Counted from the stretch's first letter, positions 1 through 11,730 are shown. The stretch: DNA of 64,000 nucleotides from Vandiemenella viatica (GCA_031002005.1 CM061921.1:129378036-129442035); one strand, 5' to 3'. Made by a program: numbers and translations. The notes: generated by a model not told the origin, from the sequence alone.

Positions 1-1060
1 AAAAAGGAACAGTAAGGATCTGACTGAAAACACAAATAAGCTGGATGAGAATAGAAAGGAAATATACAGTACAGGAAAACTAATAAGGCTGTAAAGGAGT
101 ATTATGAAGCTTTAACGATCCTAGATTTGAAACAGAAGGAGACAGAACTACAGCAGAAGCAGGAAAATAACCATAAAGGAGGGGTAAAAAAAGTTCTAAC
201 TTGGGAAGAAATGGAAGCAGATATGGGTAAGATGAAGAGTGGAACAGCACCAAGCATTGATGAAGTGAGTGTGGAAATAATAACAGCAGCAGGAGTAGGA
301 AAGCAGTGATTATATTATGCAATGACAAAGAGACAGAAGAAGACAGGAATAACGATACTTATCTATTTTTTAAAAAAATAAAAAAGGTAGCAGGAAGGAG
401 TTTAAGAGCAATACAAGAATCACACTGATGTGCCACTGTGCCAAATTGTACGAGAAACGAGCTAAAGACAGCTGCAGGAAACACAACAAGTAAGGAAATG
501 ACCTGCCGTTGGTATTCCTTGATACCGATTTATAATTATGTACACAGGAGTGAAGTAGGGAAGGCCATGGAGAACGGAGGAGTCCCAAAAGTAACTGTCA
601 GAATTATGACAGAATTATAATAAGGAAATGTGAGTAATATAAAAATGGGGTGGGGGTGTGTGGGGGAAGAACAAATTGGACAGAAAAACACGAAAGTGGC
701 TATGGCTTTTGCAGATGATCTAGGTAATTGGTGAAGAGGAAGTTCAGGTATGTATGGGTGAAAAAAATAATATGAAATTTAATATAAAGAAAAGTTAGTA
801 TATGGTAACAACCAGAAAGAAGAACTGGATAACCAGAGGAACTGTGTTGGAAAAAGAATAGCTGCAGATGGTGAACAGTTTCAAATATCTGGGAACTGTT
901 GGAGAAGAAAATGGAAGGAATGAAAATGGGAGGCAGACAGAGACACTACAAACAGTCATGTCCACACTGTCAGAAGCATACAGATTAAGTTTCAAGATAA
1001 TTTTTTCGGTGGTACGATGTTCGAGAATATTGCACTTGCTAGAGAATCAGTAGACCCATT
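1..1060 (+). pseudogene. Degenerate RTE-like LINE reverse transcriptase remnant
   Basis: Short plus-strand frames match conserved pieces of non-LTR reverse transcriptases in the expected order. Around 205-300 the translation reads MGKMKSGTAPSIDEVSVE, the block before the RT palm (normally K-xGKAPGxDxIPxE). Around 868-915 MVNSFKYLGTVGEENGRNEN matches the thumb block (FKYLG plus a linker). Stops and frameshifts separate the pieces and the FADD box is not visible. A G-rich patch lies at 645-667. The copy is dead; the RTE-like label rests on the FKYLG/NGRN wording and is tentative. Confidence 0.5.
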
Positions 1061-2285
1061 CTGTTATAAATCAGACAACTTCTACCCAAATGTGTCAGTT
1101 AAACAACTGCGATTTTTTTAAAAAAAATTGCAGTAGATAATCATATTGGACTTATCAAATATCCTAAAAGGATTTTGCGGGTGGGGGGTGGGGGGGGGAT
1201 ATCGGTGTAGTTGTGGCCATCCAAAATTTGGCTAAAAATCCATACACTTTGAAAATCGTGCAATACTTAATGTGTTTAATTGCATGCAACTCAAAAACTA
1301 TAAATAATAGAGACTTGAAATTTCTTTTGTTCTGAAGCTATAGAAATTGTATTTAATGTAATATTCAAGAATCAAGTACAAATTAACTAAAAATAACCCA
1401 AAAATTTACATATTTAATGAAAAAATTGTGATTTTTTTTGTAATTTTAAGATTTTTTTTTCGCATACAAAAAGAAGTTGCATAATTTTGTTAACTATGGC
1501 AATTCATATTCCTCATAGGGTAGGAATACTTGTAAATTTATTTCTGGCCCGTGATGAATTTGGCTCATACAGCAGCTCGTTAAAATATTTACAAAAATGC
1601 CAAAATGTCATTTTTGAGGAGCCGTAACTAAAAAAAGCCATTTTTTTAATCTAAAATTCTGGCCCAATAATGTCCTAATAGCATGTAGTTGGTCATGGAG
1701 TCAGATTGGGAAATACTATGTACAATGATAATTTTGTTCAAAATGAAATGTTTGCTCACAAAGAAATGCGTGCAAGACTAGATTGGCTACAAGAAATAAT
1801 TTCACTGAATTAAATATGTTATGCTGCAGCAAGAAACAAAGGAAGAAGGAAAGAAACAAAAATGATAAATGACATACAAACAGAAAAATCAGTGTGTCAC
1901 AAATGGCAAATGTGTATAGTTAAAACATGGGCAATGAATGCGGAGATAAGGAAGCAATTTAAAAAACGTTTGAGAGGCAGTGAGAACGCAGAATCCGAGA
2001 AAACATCACAATTTATCATCACCTGTTTCACTGTTCAACAGACAAGATATGCAGTCAGGGAAGGAACAGACACGATCCTAACCACTAGACGATTACACTT
2101 CTTCACTACATTAAAAACTTTAGGAGATAAATTTCAGATCAGAGGAAATTTAAGTATAGTGAAATTTTAATGAGAAACAATGCTATGTTGTTGGAACAAA
2201 AAGGTTCATTTGAAACCTTATCCACATCCATTGGTATCTATGGTAGTATCGTCTTAATAAGTGTGTTAATTTGGAAGCTGGTCTT
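1061..2285. other. AT-rich non-coding stretch with G-run
   Basis: No convincing gene. It contains a G-run at about 1172-1198 that could form a G-quadruplex, long A and T homopolymers, and a 102-codon open frame at 1862-2170 without recognisable domains. It may be old transposon DNA, but no family is identifiable by eye. Confidence 0.4.
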
Positions 2286-2500
2286 GCAACACAGTAGTAA
2301 AGTTGTGAAGATCGAGTTCCAGAAGTGTTAGGGGGATTGGAAGAAGCAGTGGCATACGTGTATAATATCTAATGGGAACTATTATAAAGGGAATAGCATC
2401 AATGTAGATAAATAAATAAAATTCTTTAAAATTTTTTTAAAAAAGTAAAAAAAAATTTTTGTTGAAAATTCCGATTATTTTTTGAAGATACCTCGTATTT
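2286..2500 (+). pseudogene. Mariner-type transposase C-terminal fragment
   Basis: The plus-strand translation at about 2305-2415 reads EFQKCLGDWKKQWHTC followed by IISNGNYYKGNSINVDK and a stop. This is the characteristic C-terminus of mariner-family transposases (F-x-x-CFEDWKKRWxKCI...GxYFEGD). Nothing upstream gives the DDE core, so only the last ~40 residues survive. The AT-rich DNA after the stop may hold the old right terminus. It differs in wording from the mariner copy at 9.6-10.9 kb and is probably another lineage. Confidence 0.6.
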
Positions 2501-3470
2501 ATGTTTGCCTTTTTCTGTGATATTGCAGGCCACCTGGCTCAAACTTTGATAAAAGTTGGGTATATTTTCTTTATATATTTTTTTTTGACGTTGCCTTGAA
2601 GCACTTTCCTTTTTATATCTATTTTAATTGATGATATATCTGTAAAGGACAGCAACGATTCTTAAGTGTTGGAGGTATATGTATTGTATTGGCATATAGC
2701 TATATTTCTAAAATCATTTCTACACATTGTCTGTGGACTTAATCTATAAATAATTCTTAGAGCTGATTTATTTAACTTTTGCACTTGAGAAGGATTTCAT
2801 CAGACATACATGCTACGAGTTAGGAGTGAAAATGTACGAAATACACCTATTTTCTTGTTTCCATGTCACGTCTCCTGGTTATTATTCTTAAAGAGAAATC
2901 ATAAGTATTTGTGACTTAAGTATGCATGTAGCTGAATTGACCGCATTGCTTTTGCTTCTACATCCACAAGAGCAAAGCCCAAAATGGGTGGGTAAAAAAA
3001 AAAACTATAGAATTCCTTTGTTCAATTCTGTTAAGTGATAGATTTACTTTACCTTTCCTTTCCACATTAATATCACCTCAAGGGATTTCTTCCCGCTGCA
3101 GTGTTTATTTTCTTTACAGCATTTGCAGCATTATTATTAGTCAGACGATACACTGGTTTCTTCTCTAAACTATTTTTTTTACATTATCTGATCTTCCAAC
3201 CTCCCAAATGTTTAACTATAATATTTGGCTTCTATAATTAATTTGGCTACTATTCAACAATTATTTTTTTAGAGTAAAAAAAGTTTGTCTTCATTCATTT
3301 TTTACTGGGAATAATCTTGTGGGGAGGCTTGTTTTACAGAATACCAGAAACCTCTGTTGAAAATAATTGAATTTATTTTATACCTCTATCATTCTAAACA
3401 TTATGGTACAATCCTCATTTAAAATTTTGTTATACAATGTTTTTATACAATTGTTGTTTATTGGCTTTAA
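2501..3470. other. Non-coding AT-rich stretch
   Basis: No open frame with recognisable domains, no clear repeat and no RNA gene seen on either strand. Confidence 0.4.
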
Positions 3471-4505
3471 TGAAAGTTTTATCAGAGTTATTTTCTTTTT
3501 CCAGTGTACACAGAGCAATAAAAGGGTGTTGTAAAAAGGATGCCGGTTGGTCACATTGTTGTTTACCAGGTTGGAATCCATAAACGTTTTCTAATTGGTG
3601 CTGTAGTCTGAATTTCTCACATTGCTGCTTCATTGTGCGTCTAACCACAGGAGTTTAGTATTGTATAACGAGTGCTAACTGTTAAAACATTTTATCAGAA
3701 CAGAGAAAGTTATGCAGCAACTGTGAGATGTCTTCGTGTGTTTCTAGGGTGCACTGTAGCACCGAATGAATCAACAGTTCACAGACTGATAGTAAAGTTT
3801 AATGAAATGGGTTCAACAATGAAAGTTAAATTTTCTAGGCAGCCTCATTCTGGCTGCTCTGTGCAAAACATTGAGGTGGTTCGTGCAAGTGTGACTGTTA
3901 GTCTTATGCAGTTGGTTCGTCGTCGTTCCCAAGAATAGGGCATAGGATATGCTTTAGTACAGTGAATTCTCCTGTATGATCTCCATTAACATCCTTACAA
4001 AATTCAGTTAACACAAAACCTGAATGTGGTCGATCACAAAAAGTGGCCGACATTTTGTAGATTGGTTTCTGAGAAGACAACAGGAGGATGATGGCCATGT
4101 AAGCAAAATCATCTTCACTGATGAGGCGCATTTCCAATTAAATGGATGTGTGAATAAACATAACTGTCATATCTGGGGGGCAGAAAGTCCTTGACCATTT
4201 CAAGAAAGGGAAATGCATCCACAGTGAGTCACAGTTTGGTGTGGCTTTTGGATGGACGGCATAATCGGCCCCTATTTTTTTGAAGATGAGGTAGTACAAG
4301 CTGTGGCAGTTAATGGAAACCATTTCAGCAGGATGGAGCCACCTGTCACACATCCCGCGCTCCACTAGCTGTTGCCGGATTGTCTCATCTCGCCCTATGG
4401 TGACTAAAAATAACCACCAAGGTCATGTGACTAAATCATCTACAATTTTGTTCTTTGGGGTTATCTGAAATCATTGGTGTATGTCAATAAACTCTGAAAC
4501 TTTTG
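3471..4505 (+). mobile_element. Decayed Tc1/mariner (IS630) superfamily element
   Basis: A ~1-kb element with transposase remnants on the plus strand. Its ends appear weakly inverted: GAAAGTTTTATCAGAGTTAT near 3471 mirrors the AATAAACTCTGAAACTTTTG end near 4486-4505. Transposase pieces lie in order: a helix-turn-helix N-terminus (3672-3890), the first DDE aspartate in FTDEAHF, WCGFWMDGIIGPYFFED, and a second aspartate in QQDGATCHTS. The same insect family appears to be represented by the short element at 42211-42801. Boundaries are approximate because the ends are mutated. Confidence 0.6.
3672..4440 (+). pseudogene. Tc1/mariner-like transposase pseudogene
   Basis: An enzyme for cut-and-paste transposition, now dead. 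The N-terminal frame 3672-3938 shows a paired helix-turn-helix DNA-binding region (AATVRCLRVFLGCTVAPNES, then TVHRLIVKFNEMGSTMKVKF). After a frame change, 4111-4137 encodes FTDEAHFQLNG with the first catalytic Asp at 4120-4122, and 4326-4350 encodes QQDGATCHT with the second Asp at 4332-4334. Frameshifts and stops interrupt the chain (for example after ESP near 4193). The third acidic residue is not identified. C-terminal wording of the FLWGYLKS type is only faintly visible. Family assignment to the IS630-Tc1-mariner superfamily is secure; the clade is not. Confidence 0.65.
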
Positions 4506-4753
4506 CGAGTTAAAGGCAGAAATTTGACGCATTGTTATTGACAAGCAAGTGGTGTCTTGTGTGACAGTCATTGGGAATTTCACATAAGCAATGTCCGCAC
4601 TTGTGCCTCTTTCCTATCAACTTGCCTTTTCTCTTGCAATATGTTCATCTTGAGGCATGCCCTACAGGCACGCCTCAGGATGCATGCCTTTTAGTGTCCA
4701 CATTTATGACCCATGACACATGCCCCTCAGTGATCTGGTGTAGCCGCAGCAAG

Positions 4754-5260
4754 ATGGACGATCTAATTTATCTAACAGGCATTGCAGCTGCCAATATTAT
4801 ACTAGCAAAATACCGGTGGTTACCGAGGATTCCTTTTGTTTGACAACTCGTCAAACTAAACCATATATAAGTGGATCAAGGTTTGCCCAAAAATGGGATT
4901 TTCAATTATAGGCCGTCAAGAGCAAGATTCGCGGTTAAAAATGCCTTCGGACTGCTTGCTTCCGTTTCCAGAATTTTCCGGAGGTCAATTGAAATCAAAG
5001 TTAAAAACACGATTGTGGGCATAGTCTTATGTTGTGCACATTTGCACCATTTCATTCGTTTGCAGCCAGATTGTACAAGGTGCCAATGGAATCTTTGGAT
5101 AGTGAAGATGCCAGCAGAGAAACTACTATTCCCGGAACGTGGCACAGAATTAACACAAATGATACTGGCTTCGCCCCACTTCGGAGAATTCCTTGAAGAC
5201 ATTCTTTGAATGCTTCCCAGATGCGAGATGAATTCATACTTTATGTCACCGAAAGGCGGT
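4754..5260 (+). pseudogene. Harbinger-type DDE transposase (HARBI1-like) remnant
   Basis: The start MDDLIYLTGIAAANIILAKY resembles HARBI1-like N-termini. It then jumps to the C-terminal nuclease part: IFNYRPSRARFAVKNAFGLL, followed by RIFRRSIEIKVKN and a cysteine/histidine-rich segment near LCCAHLHHF. This is the conserved ...YRLSRARR-x-x-ENAFG...LHNFL end of the Harbinger nuclease. A shifted frame at about 5250-5270 gives GIPWQDNY, matching the usual GAVPWQ-like tail. Roughly the middle half, including the first catalytic Asp residues, is deleted, so it cannot be active. The antisense open frame at 4906-5202 is a shadow. Confidence 0.65.
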
Positions 5261-6129
5261 ATACCATGGCAAGATAACTACTTGCTAATGATATAACATG
5301 AACATTTTCAGTATGAGATGTATCTGGAAAATGTAGCCGACTATAGCGTACTTTCAATAAATTTAGTTTCTGGAAGAGAGAAACCTGCACATTTCCAACC
5401 CATGTATATTTAATATATTAGAACGAATTGCTCTTGATCCGAGACAATCGTGCATAGCAATAAGTAAGTTAAGATTAAAAGATGTTAACAAGATGTTTAT
5501 TGAGTTAATTATTTGTTCATTGTGTAAGCCTCTTGATGTTACACCACGTATGCCAAATTTTAATCTATATTTTATATCATTAAAAATGTTGCAGTTTTAG
5601 CAGCTGTCATGATGTAAGCATACAATTGACATTGATTAACATAGAAAGCATTCCATTCCAATGAATAATCAGAACTTCCTGAAATTTTTTTTAAATAGAT
5701 GACAGGCTGCTACTGTACAAATGACTTTTGTTTATTCAGAAAGTTTGTTAATACTTTCACATACACATGTAAATGCATTTGACTGTTTATTACAACAAAA
5801 GTTTACTGTTACTGAATAATATGATACTTAAAAGTGCTGTTTAAATCTATCTATTGATATACTAAGTATATGATGAAGCTTGAACCTCCCCCCCCCCCCC
5901 CATATGTTAAACAAGATTAAATATTGCCTACATGAATGTACTGTATACTGCAAACTGAATATTACGCAACCTGCGCCAAATGATTGTACAAGAATCTCAG
6001 CAAAACAAATAATCCTACGTTGTCAAAATTCTTCACAACACTCAATAAATACAAAATATTAATTAAAATGAGCTTGAATTGATTTTAAATGATATGAATA
6101 ATTACTAAATTCTGACGAGTCATCATTAT
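5261..6129. other. Non-coding interior of the Harbinger-like region
   Basis: AT-rich sequence with no recognisable gene. A poly-C tract lies at about 5887-5901. It lies between the transposase remnant and the LINE piece and may be interior element sequence or unrelated insertion. Confidence 0.35.
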
Positions 6130-6560
6130 TATCCTCAACAGTTTTTACCCATTGGCCGGGTCTGCTTCATGCACAAGCCTCTCCCCATTTCCTTCTTTCT
6201 TCCCACCACCTCTCTGTCACCATCTTGTTCCATTCCTCTCCTCTCTCTTCCATACACACTCCTCCACTCCTTTCAGCCATCCATCTCTTAGTCTTCCTCT
6301 GAGTCGTTTACCATGCATCTTAATTTTGTGGATTTTTTTGGGGATTCTCTTTACATGTCCATACCATCTGTCTGGTCCTCTTTACCCTTTCCTGTAGGGA
6401 TTCCTCTTTTATGGTGCATCTAATCACTTCATTCCTTATTCTGCCGATTTTAGTAACTCCCATTCTACCTCTTAAAAACTTCATTTCGCTTGCTTGTACT
6501 CTGCTGATGCCCAGCTTCTACATTGTCCATGTTTCGGCCAAAAACCCTATGAAATAATGT
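6130..6560 (-). pseudogene. RTE-like LINE C-terminal fragment
   Basis: Reading the minus strand from about 6540 to 6140 gives pieces such as RWYGHVKRIPKK and GKRLRGRLRDGWLKGVEE. This is the GHVxRM...KRxRGRPxxRW block after the thumb of RTE- and L1-type LINE proteins. The preceding text (NRQNKE, KRNEVFKR) is consistent with the same region. Stops interrupt it and no RT core is present. It lies between the two gene remnants of the Harbinger-like element, so it may be a nested insertion. Confidence 0.55.
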
Positions 6561-6617
6561 CACAAAAGTGCCACGATACTGCGCAAGCTTACAGGAATAT
6601 TGTAAAATTACTCTAAC

Positions 6618-6944
6618 TTAGGGCATCTGTCCCTTGATATTATTTTTGGCGTTCCAGAACAACGGGAGCGAACGGTAATCTTCGAAAAATGAAAGTGTTT
6701 CCTCATCGGAGAGCGACATATTGCAAGCGGAGACGCACGAGAACCCACTTCGAAATGCTTGCAACACGCCTTGCCTCCTGGTTTGTTGAACGAACTGAGG
6801 ATCTCGTGCATGCCCCTTTTGCATGCCTTCTGAGCCTCTCCCCCGTGCAATATGATGCATGCCTCTGATGACCAAAAGTTGAACAAGTGTGGACATAGCT
6901 CTAGAGTGTTTGTGCAATAGAGACGGGCATGTGCCCGACATCAT
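6618..6944 (-). pseudogene. MADF-domain-like fragment (Harbinger accessory protein?)
   Basis: A 108-codon minus-strand frame ends in MSLSDEETLSFFEDYRSLPL followed by FWNAKNNIKG. This fits the start of a MADF domain (a DNA-binding relative of Myb/SANT: I-x-x-Y-x-x-x-P-x-LW(D/N)-x-x-x-x-x-Y). Harbinger elements often carry such a second gene pointing toward the transposase, which matches the opposed arrangement here. The domain is cut after about 30 residues. The upstream part of the frame has no identifiable domain. The call depends on one short motif, so moderate confidence. Confidence 0.4.
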
Positions 6945-6950
6945 GGGGAG

Positions 6951-8340
6951 GTTTAGAGTACATGTTTATGTATTTTATTACCGTGTTTAGAAAAAAAAAA
7001 TCCTGATTGATATAACAAAACTGGCATCCTTCTTGCAACACCTTATCTTTGAGCATTCTTGTGTGATGAGTCATTTTTTTATTGGTACTTTTCTATTTTC
7101 CGACAATTATTTTCCTCTATGTTATCAACAATGGTGCTACTACCTTTCTGTACACTCTATGGGATATTTACATATTAAAAAAGATTGAGCAATTCAAGTA
7201 AAACAAACAGATAATTTGTCTGGTAATGTTGTACACCAAAAATATGAATTAAAGTAAAGTTACCACCTACACAAATTTCCCTATGACTTCACTATACATG
7301 TATGAGAACTGTTTCTTATTTATTACAAAATATATTGGTATACAGTTTTAACAACCCTGCTCTACATTGTTCTTGTTTTATAGAGAATTTATTAAAATCT
7401 AAGCAAGTTTGTCTTATTAATTTGCCTTATATGTATTGCTGCACTTCAAAATTCCTGATCAACAAAAATATGTTATTAAAACCATTACTGAGGAAGATGA
7501 TGCTGTGGAAATATATTTCTTCCATTTTATACTTTTTTTTTTTAGTAATTCACAAATTCTGTTTGAAATACTACAAGTGATCTGATGAAATGAGTCATTT
7601 TAGAACGACATCCTTACATGCCCACCTCGAGTGCCAGGATAGTGTCCGACATTCAATGTGGGGTTAGTTGATCTGAGTGAGTAGAAGAGGTGGTGCACAA
7701 CAGGCTAGTTGATTACTATTTGGAAATTGTTTATTAACTCACTTTATTTACTTGATATAATTTATCTGTTGGAAGAGCTGCTCTATTTTACAAAAAATTC
7801 AATGCTGAAATTTAAAATAATATAAAACTCAACTTTGTCAAACATTGCAGGTTACAGACATATGCTAGGTCAAATGCTAATAAACATAATTACAATAAGA
7901 AATGTGGTGTCATTTCTATGAATTTATGCATATATTTTCAAAAAATGGTTATAAATGGTGTGTTGTGCCCATTGAACAAACACAAAATAAAAACTTCTAA
8001 AACTGAGTGTGCCAACAACTTCCCAAATATGAAAGAAGTGGCAGTAGCCTACACACACAATATTGAGACTAATTCAAATATCTTTTACTATATAGATCAC
8101 TTATATGGCACTTCTGCTGTCTAATACGTAGTGCTGTAACACATACACATATTAGGCACAAAAAAGAAAAACAGTGAAGATCCTTAAAATAAAGTGAACC
8201 GCATTCTGCAAATAAACAAACAAATAAATAAATAAAAATCAACAGCACTGACAGACATCATTTATCATATAATTTATCATCTGCAATTAAGGAAAATGGA
8301 ACAAAATATTCAATTAATAAAATATTGTCGGTCATATTTT
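6951..8340. other. Non-coding AT-rich stretch
   Basis: No recognisable gene. Small open frames (7302-7580, 7918-8124) have biased AT-rich composition and no domain. A short (AAAT)n/(AAAC)n microsatellite lies at about 8208-8237. Confidence 0.4.
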
Positions 8341-8850
8341 GAAGAATCGCAATGGTCATACAAATGAAATAGCATACAAAACTCTCATGCATCCACATCT
8401 GGATTACTGTTACAGTGTTTGAGATCTGTATCGCAAGGGATTGACTGACACAATGGGGAAAGTACAGAGAAGAACCACTCGATTCGTGACTGCTTGCCAC
8501 TGTCTGTTACAAAAGCATCACTGAATTGAAATATAGATAGGGCTGGGATTGTCTGACAGACAGACAACGTAAAGTTTAGTTTGAACTTACTGACGAAATA
8601 CGATTATATTCTTTCATTTACGAGTGTGAAGTATTACTTCGTCAAACAGCCCATTTAGGTCTCAATATCAGGAAAGATAAGATTAGAGAAATAAGGTGCT
8701 GTACTGATGCTTATGCGTATTCTTTTTTCCTCCCTTGTGCTATTTAGGATTGCAATGCATCGAGTAAAGGTTAGTTTTTCAGCAAAACACGCTCTGTCTT
8801 ACACAATATTAATTGTGAATTTTAAAGTATGGATGTAGGTGTAGATAATA
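8341..8850 (+). pseudogene. LINE 3' fragment, same family as 63263-64000
   Basis: The plus strand encodes AYKTLMHPHLDYCYSV, then a YRKGLTDTMGKVQRRTTRFV stretch, matching block by block the minus-strand LINE at the right edge (AYKTLVRPHLDYC, RVQRRAARFV). The 3' end reads GGATGTAGGTGTAGATA, the same terminal ATGTAGATGTAGA-type repeat that ends the copy at 63263. Only the C-terminal part of the RT polyprotein and 3' UTR are present, as expected for 5'-truncated LINE insertions. The frame is broken by several stops. Confidence 0.7.
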
Positions 8851-9643
8851 CTTACAATAATACAACATAACTTGGGATGAAGAAATTTTCAAAACTATGG
8901 AAACAAAAAAAAAAGTATTAAGAAACACATAACAACCAACAGATGGGCACTGCAAAAAGATCTGCACGAGAAGCAAACAGGAAATGCTGGGACATCTTAA
9001 TTTCTGATTTTGAATGAAACCTAACTATGAAAAATTCTAAAACTTCTCAAATTTTAAAGAACCTGGGACAAGAAACAGAGGAAAATACACAATTAAATGT
9101 CATAAACAAACTAATGTGTTTACAGTTTTTTTAGAAAAAGTTATGGTCATAAACTGAGAATAATTTAGTCATATATCACTAAGCTAACTACTTTAAAAAC
9201 CATTTACAAAATAAAAATTTGAAAGTGTATTAAAAGTTTAAAAAACAACAAAGCTTCTGGAGAGGATGGACTCAATCTATAACTGCTTAAATATTGTGAT
9301 GAAACTCTTGAATCAAGATTTATACAGCATAATAATAAAATGTGGGAAGGAGAATCAGTACTTGAATCCTGGCACAAAGCTATAGTAATCCGCATTTTTA
9401 AGACAAGAAATCTTAAATATTGTGAATTGGCAGAAAACTGAATTTTCTTTGGTAAGGAAAAGTCTTGTACAGATAGTTACCTTAGTCAGTATTGTGTTAC
9501 TGTTTCCTAGGATGAAATTGATGTAGGATTATGCAAGATAAGAGTGATAGAATTTTTCAGCGGCGGCCAAGAATAATGATAAAGTGTGTACATTCTATAC
9601 AAATTCAATGAACTTGCTATGAAACTGCAACAGATTGGAAGTA

Positions 9644-10952
9644 TGACATTTTTACAAAAAGTAAGGCGACTTTGAATTTCGTCGGAAATGTAGTTGATTT
9701 TTGTTTTTCTAATTTTGGTACATTTGTCACGCATATACCTTCACAGTTTCAACTATATAGCATTGTTTGTGAGAGGCATAATTGTTAGAAGTGTTTTGTG
9801 TGTTTGGCGATTTTCTGCTGTTGAAAAAAAAAATGGATAGAAAAGTTTGCATCAAATTTTGTGTAAAAAAATGGAATTGAGTGCTCCAAAACACTTGAAA
9901 TGTTGACAGTGGCATATTGCGAATCTGCTTTGAGTAAAAAAAATGTTTATAAGTGGTACAAGCTCTTCCAAGATGGCCGAGAAGATGTCAATGACAAACC
10001 TTGCTCTATATGCCCCAGCACCTCAACAACTGATGAAAACATTGAAGTGAAGAATATGGTGTTGGAGAATCATCAAATCACCATTAGAGAAGTTGCTGAT
10101 GAAGTCGGCATCTCGGTTGGCTCATGCCACACAATTTTTTCGGATGTTTTGGGCACAAGATGTGTGTCAGCGAAGTTTATTCCGAAACTGCTGAATTTTA
10201 ACGAGAAGAACCATCACATGAGCATCGCTCAGGAGCTGTTGAATGACATCACAGAAAATCCTAATTTGATCAAAAGGGTCATAACTGGTGAAGAACCATG
10301 GTATGGTTATGATGTTGAAACTCGGGCCCGATTGTCCCAATGGAAGAGCCCAGAAGAGCCAAGACCAAAGAAAGCACGCCAGGTTTGATCCAGTGTCAAG
10401 GTTTTGTTCACCGTTTTCTTCAATTACCGTGGTGTAGTGCATCAGGAGTTTTTACCAAAAGGTCATACGGTCAATAAGGAGTATTACCTTGAAGTTATGC
10501 ACCGTTTGCGAGAAGCAATATGAAAAAAAAAAAAAAAAAAAAATCCAGATTTTTTGGGAAAAGAATTCATGGCTTTTGCATCACGACAATGCACCTACTC
10601 ACTTATCGTTGCTTGTGAGTGATTTTGGCCAAAAACAACACCACAATCATGCCTCAGCCACCATATTCACCGGATTTGGCACTTTGAAACTTTTTGCTGT
10701 TCCCAAAACTGAAAAAACCAGTGAAAGGATGAAGATTTGCAACAACTGAGGAGAAAGATTGCATCGCTGAAAGAACTCAAGGCTATACCGAAAAGGGCTT
10801 ATTGAAAGTGCTTCGAGAATTGGAAAAAACGTTGGCACAAGTGTATTATATTTGAGGGGGATTACTTTGAAGGGCACAACATAAATAATGATGAATAAAT
10901 AAATATTTTTTGATAAAAATAAAAAGTCACCTTACTTTTTGTACAAACCTCA
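9644..10952 (+). mobile_element. Mariner element (1.3 kb, DD34D type), inactive
   Basis: A length typical of mariner. Inverted termini share ACAAAAAGTAAGGYGAC: left at about 9654-9670, right as GTCACCTTACTTTTTGT at about 10926-10942. The left flank is TA (9642-9643) and the right flank CA (10953-10954), consistent with a TA target duplication with one mutation. It interrupts a LINE whose RT blocks resume directly after the right end, so the insertion postdates the LINE. Confidence 0.85.
9833..10898 (+). pseudogene. Mariner transposase pseudogene
   Basis: Recognisable over nearly full length. It starts MDRKVCIKFCVK and loses frame in the A-run at about 9866-9872. It continues in the frame containing ESALSKKNVYKWYKLFQDGR (HTH region), STTDENIE, ITIREVADEVGISVG and RVITGEEPWYGYD. 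It then passes HRLREAI, a ~20-base A-run at about 10520-10540 that breaks the frame, LLHHDNAPTH, and a C-terminal FEGHNINNDE. The first catalytic Asp of the GDE-W box is replaced by Glu (codon 10290-10292). The second Asp is intact (10585-10587). The third, in the SPDLAP block, lies out of frame. Frameshifts plus the D-to-E change make it dead. Confidence 0.85.
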
Positions 10953-11730
10953 CATCAACTGTGGTGTCAGACAGGGTTGTCCTTAATCCCCGTTACTTTT
11001 TAATATTTATATGAATTCATAAATAAGATACAGGAGATTAATCACACACTAAAGTATACTGCTACAGAGAAGTAACAGTATGATACCCCACTTTATGCCG
11101 ATGACCTGGTAGTAAAAGCTAACAATGAGGATGATCTACAACTTTTAGTTCATCATCTAGACAGCAAAAAATTTTAATGCGGAAATTTCAACCAAAAAAG
11201 GAAAGGAACACATCCAAAGTAAAATATTAATAAATAACGAAATTTTAGAACAAGTTAACACATTTAAATATCTGGGACACATCTAACACATTTGGAATAA
11301 AAAGAACCACATTTCAAAATACTAAATTACAATAGGGCATTGAGGATAATCGAGCAAGTTTTTAATCAAAATAAAATTCAGAAGCACATCAGAATTAAAG
11401 CATACAATATTATGGCAATACCAATTCTTAGATATGGCTTACAAGCTCAGAGAAGATGAATGATCACTCACTGCAGTAGAAATGAAGTTCCTGAGGACAT
11501 ACACTGCAAACTCATGTCAGGACTAAGAAAATTAAAAGTAACACTAGTGGCTGAATATATTCAGCTGTATCGGGAAAAGTCGTTTAGACAATTAAAAAGA
11601 CTGAACAAAACCTGAGAACCACGGATAATACTCCATTCCATCCCTTGTTTAATCTAATGTGCGGAAGACCACCTAAAAGATGGATGGAGGTCATAAGCCA
11701 CTAGGCCTTGCAGTGGAAAGAAAGATGATG

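Larger units (their letters stand above)
4570..6950. mobile_element. Internally deleted PIF/Harbinger-like element
   Basis: The two ends carry opposed remnants of the two proteins Harbinger elements usually encode: a DDE nuclease on the plus strand (4754-5260) and a MADF/Myb-type protein on the minus strand (6618-6944). Subterminal sequences are inverted: GCAATGTCCGCACTTG at 4588-4603 mirrors CAAGTGTGGACATAGC at 6884-6899 (2 mismatches in 16), and both ends carry GAGGCATGC-like motifs. The central part of the transposase is missing, and a minus-strand LINE piece sits at about 6130-6560. Exact termini and the expected 3-bp TSD were not resolved. Confidence 0.5.
8900..11730 (+). mobile_element. 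LINE split by a mariner insertion
   Basis: RT-type fragments flank the mariner at 9644-10952. Upstream, 9235-9290 gives LKNNKASGEDGLN (the NNKAPGEDGI block before the palm) followed by LLKYCDETLESRF and WHKAIVIRIFK. Downstream, 10958-11020 gives NCGVRQGC (the GVRQGCPLSP block), 11094-11108 encodes the YADDL active-site motif, and 11260-11290 gives a FKYLG-like thumb. The 3' end near 11680-11715 has a GRPPKRWME block. Many stops and frameshifts are present. Family wording is RTE/L2-like; exact clade unresolved. Confidence 0.65.

Noticed and set aside
1862..2170. 102-codon plus-strand frame
   Set aside because: No domain or family resemblance, and it ends before the mariner-type fragment at 2286, so it could not be linked to it.
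4906..5202. 98-codon minus-strand frame
   Set aside because: Antisense shadow of the Harbinger transposase remnant.
5887..5901. Poly-C tract as a functional signal
   Set aside because: An isolated homopolymer with no associated structure; could be a sequencing or assembly artefact. Similar runs occur at 27350-27393 and 54820-54832.
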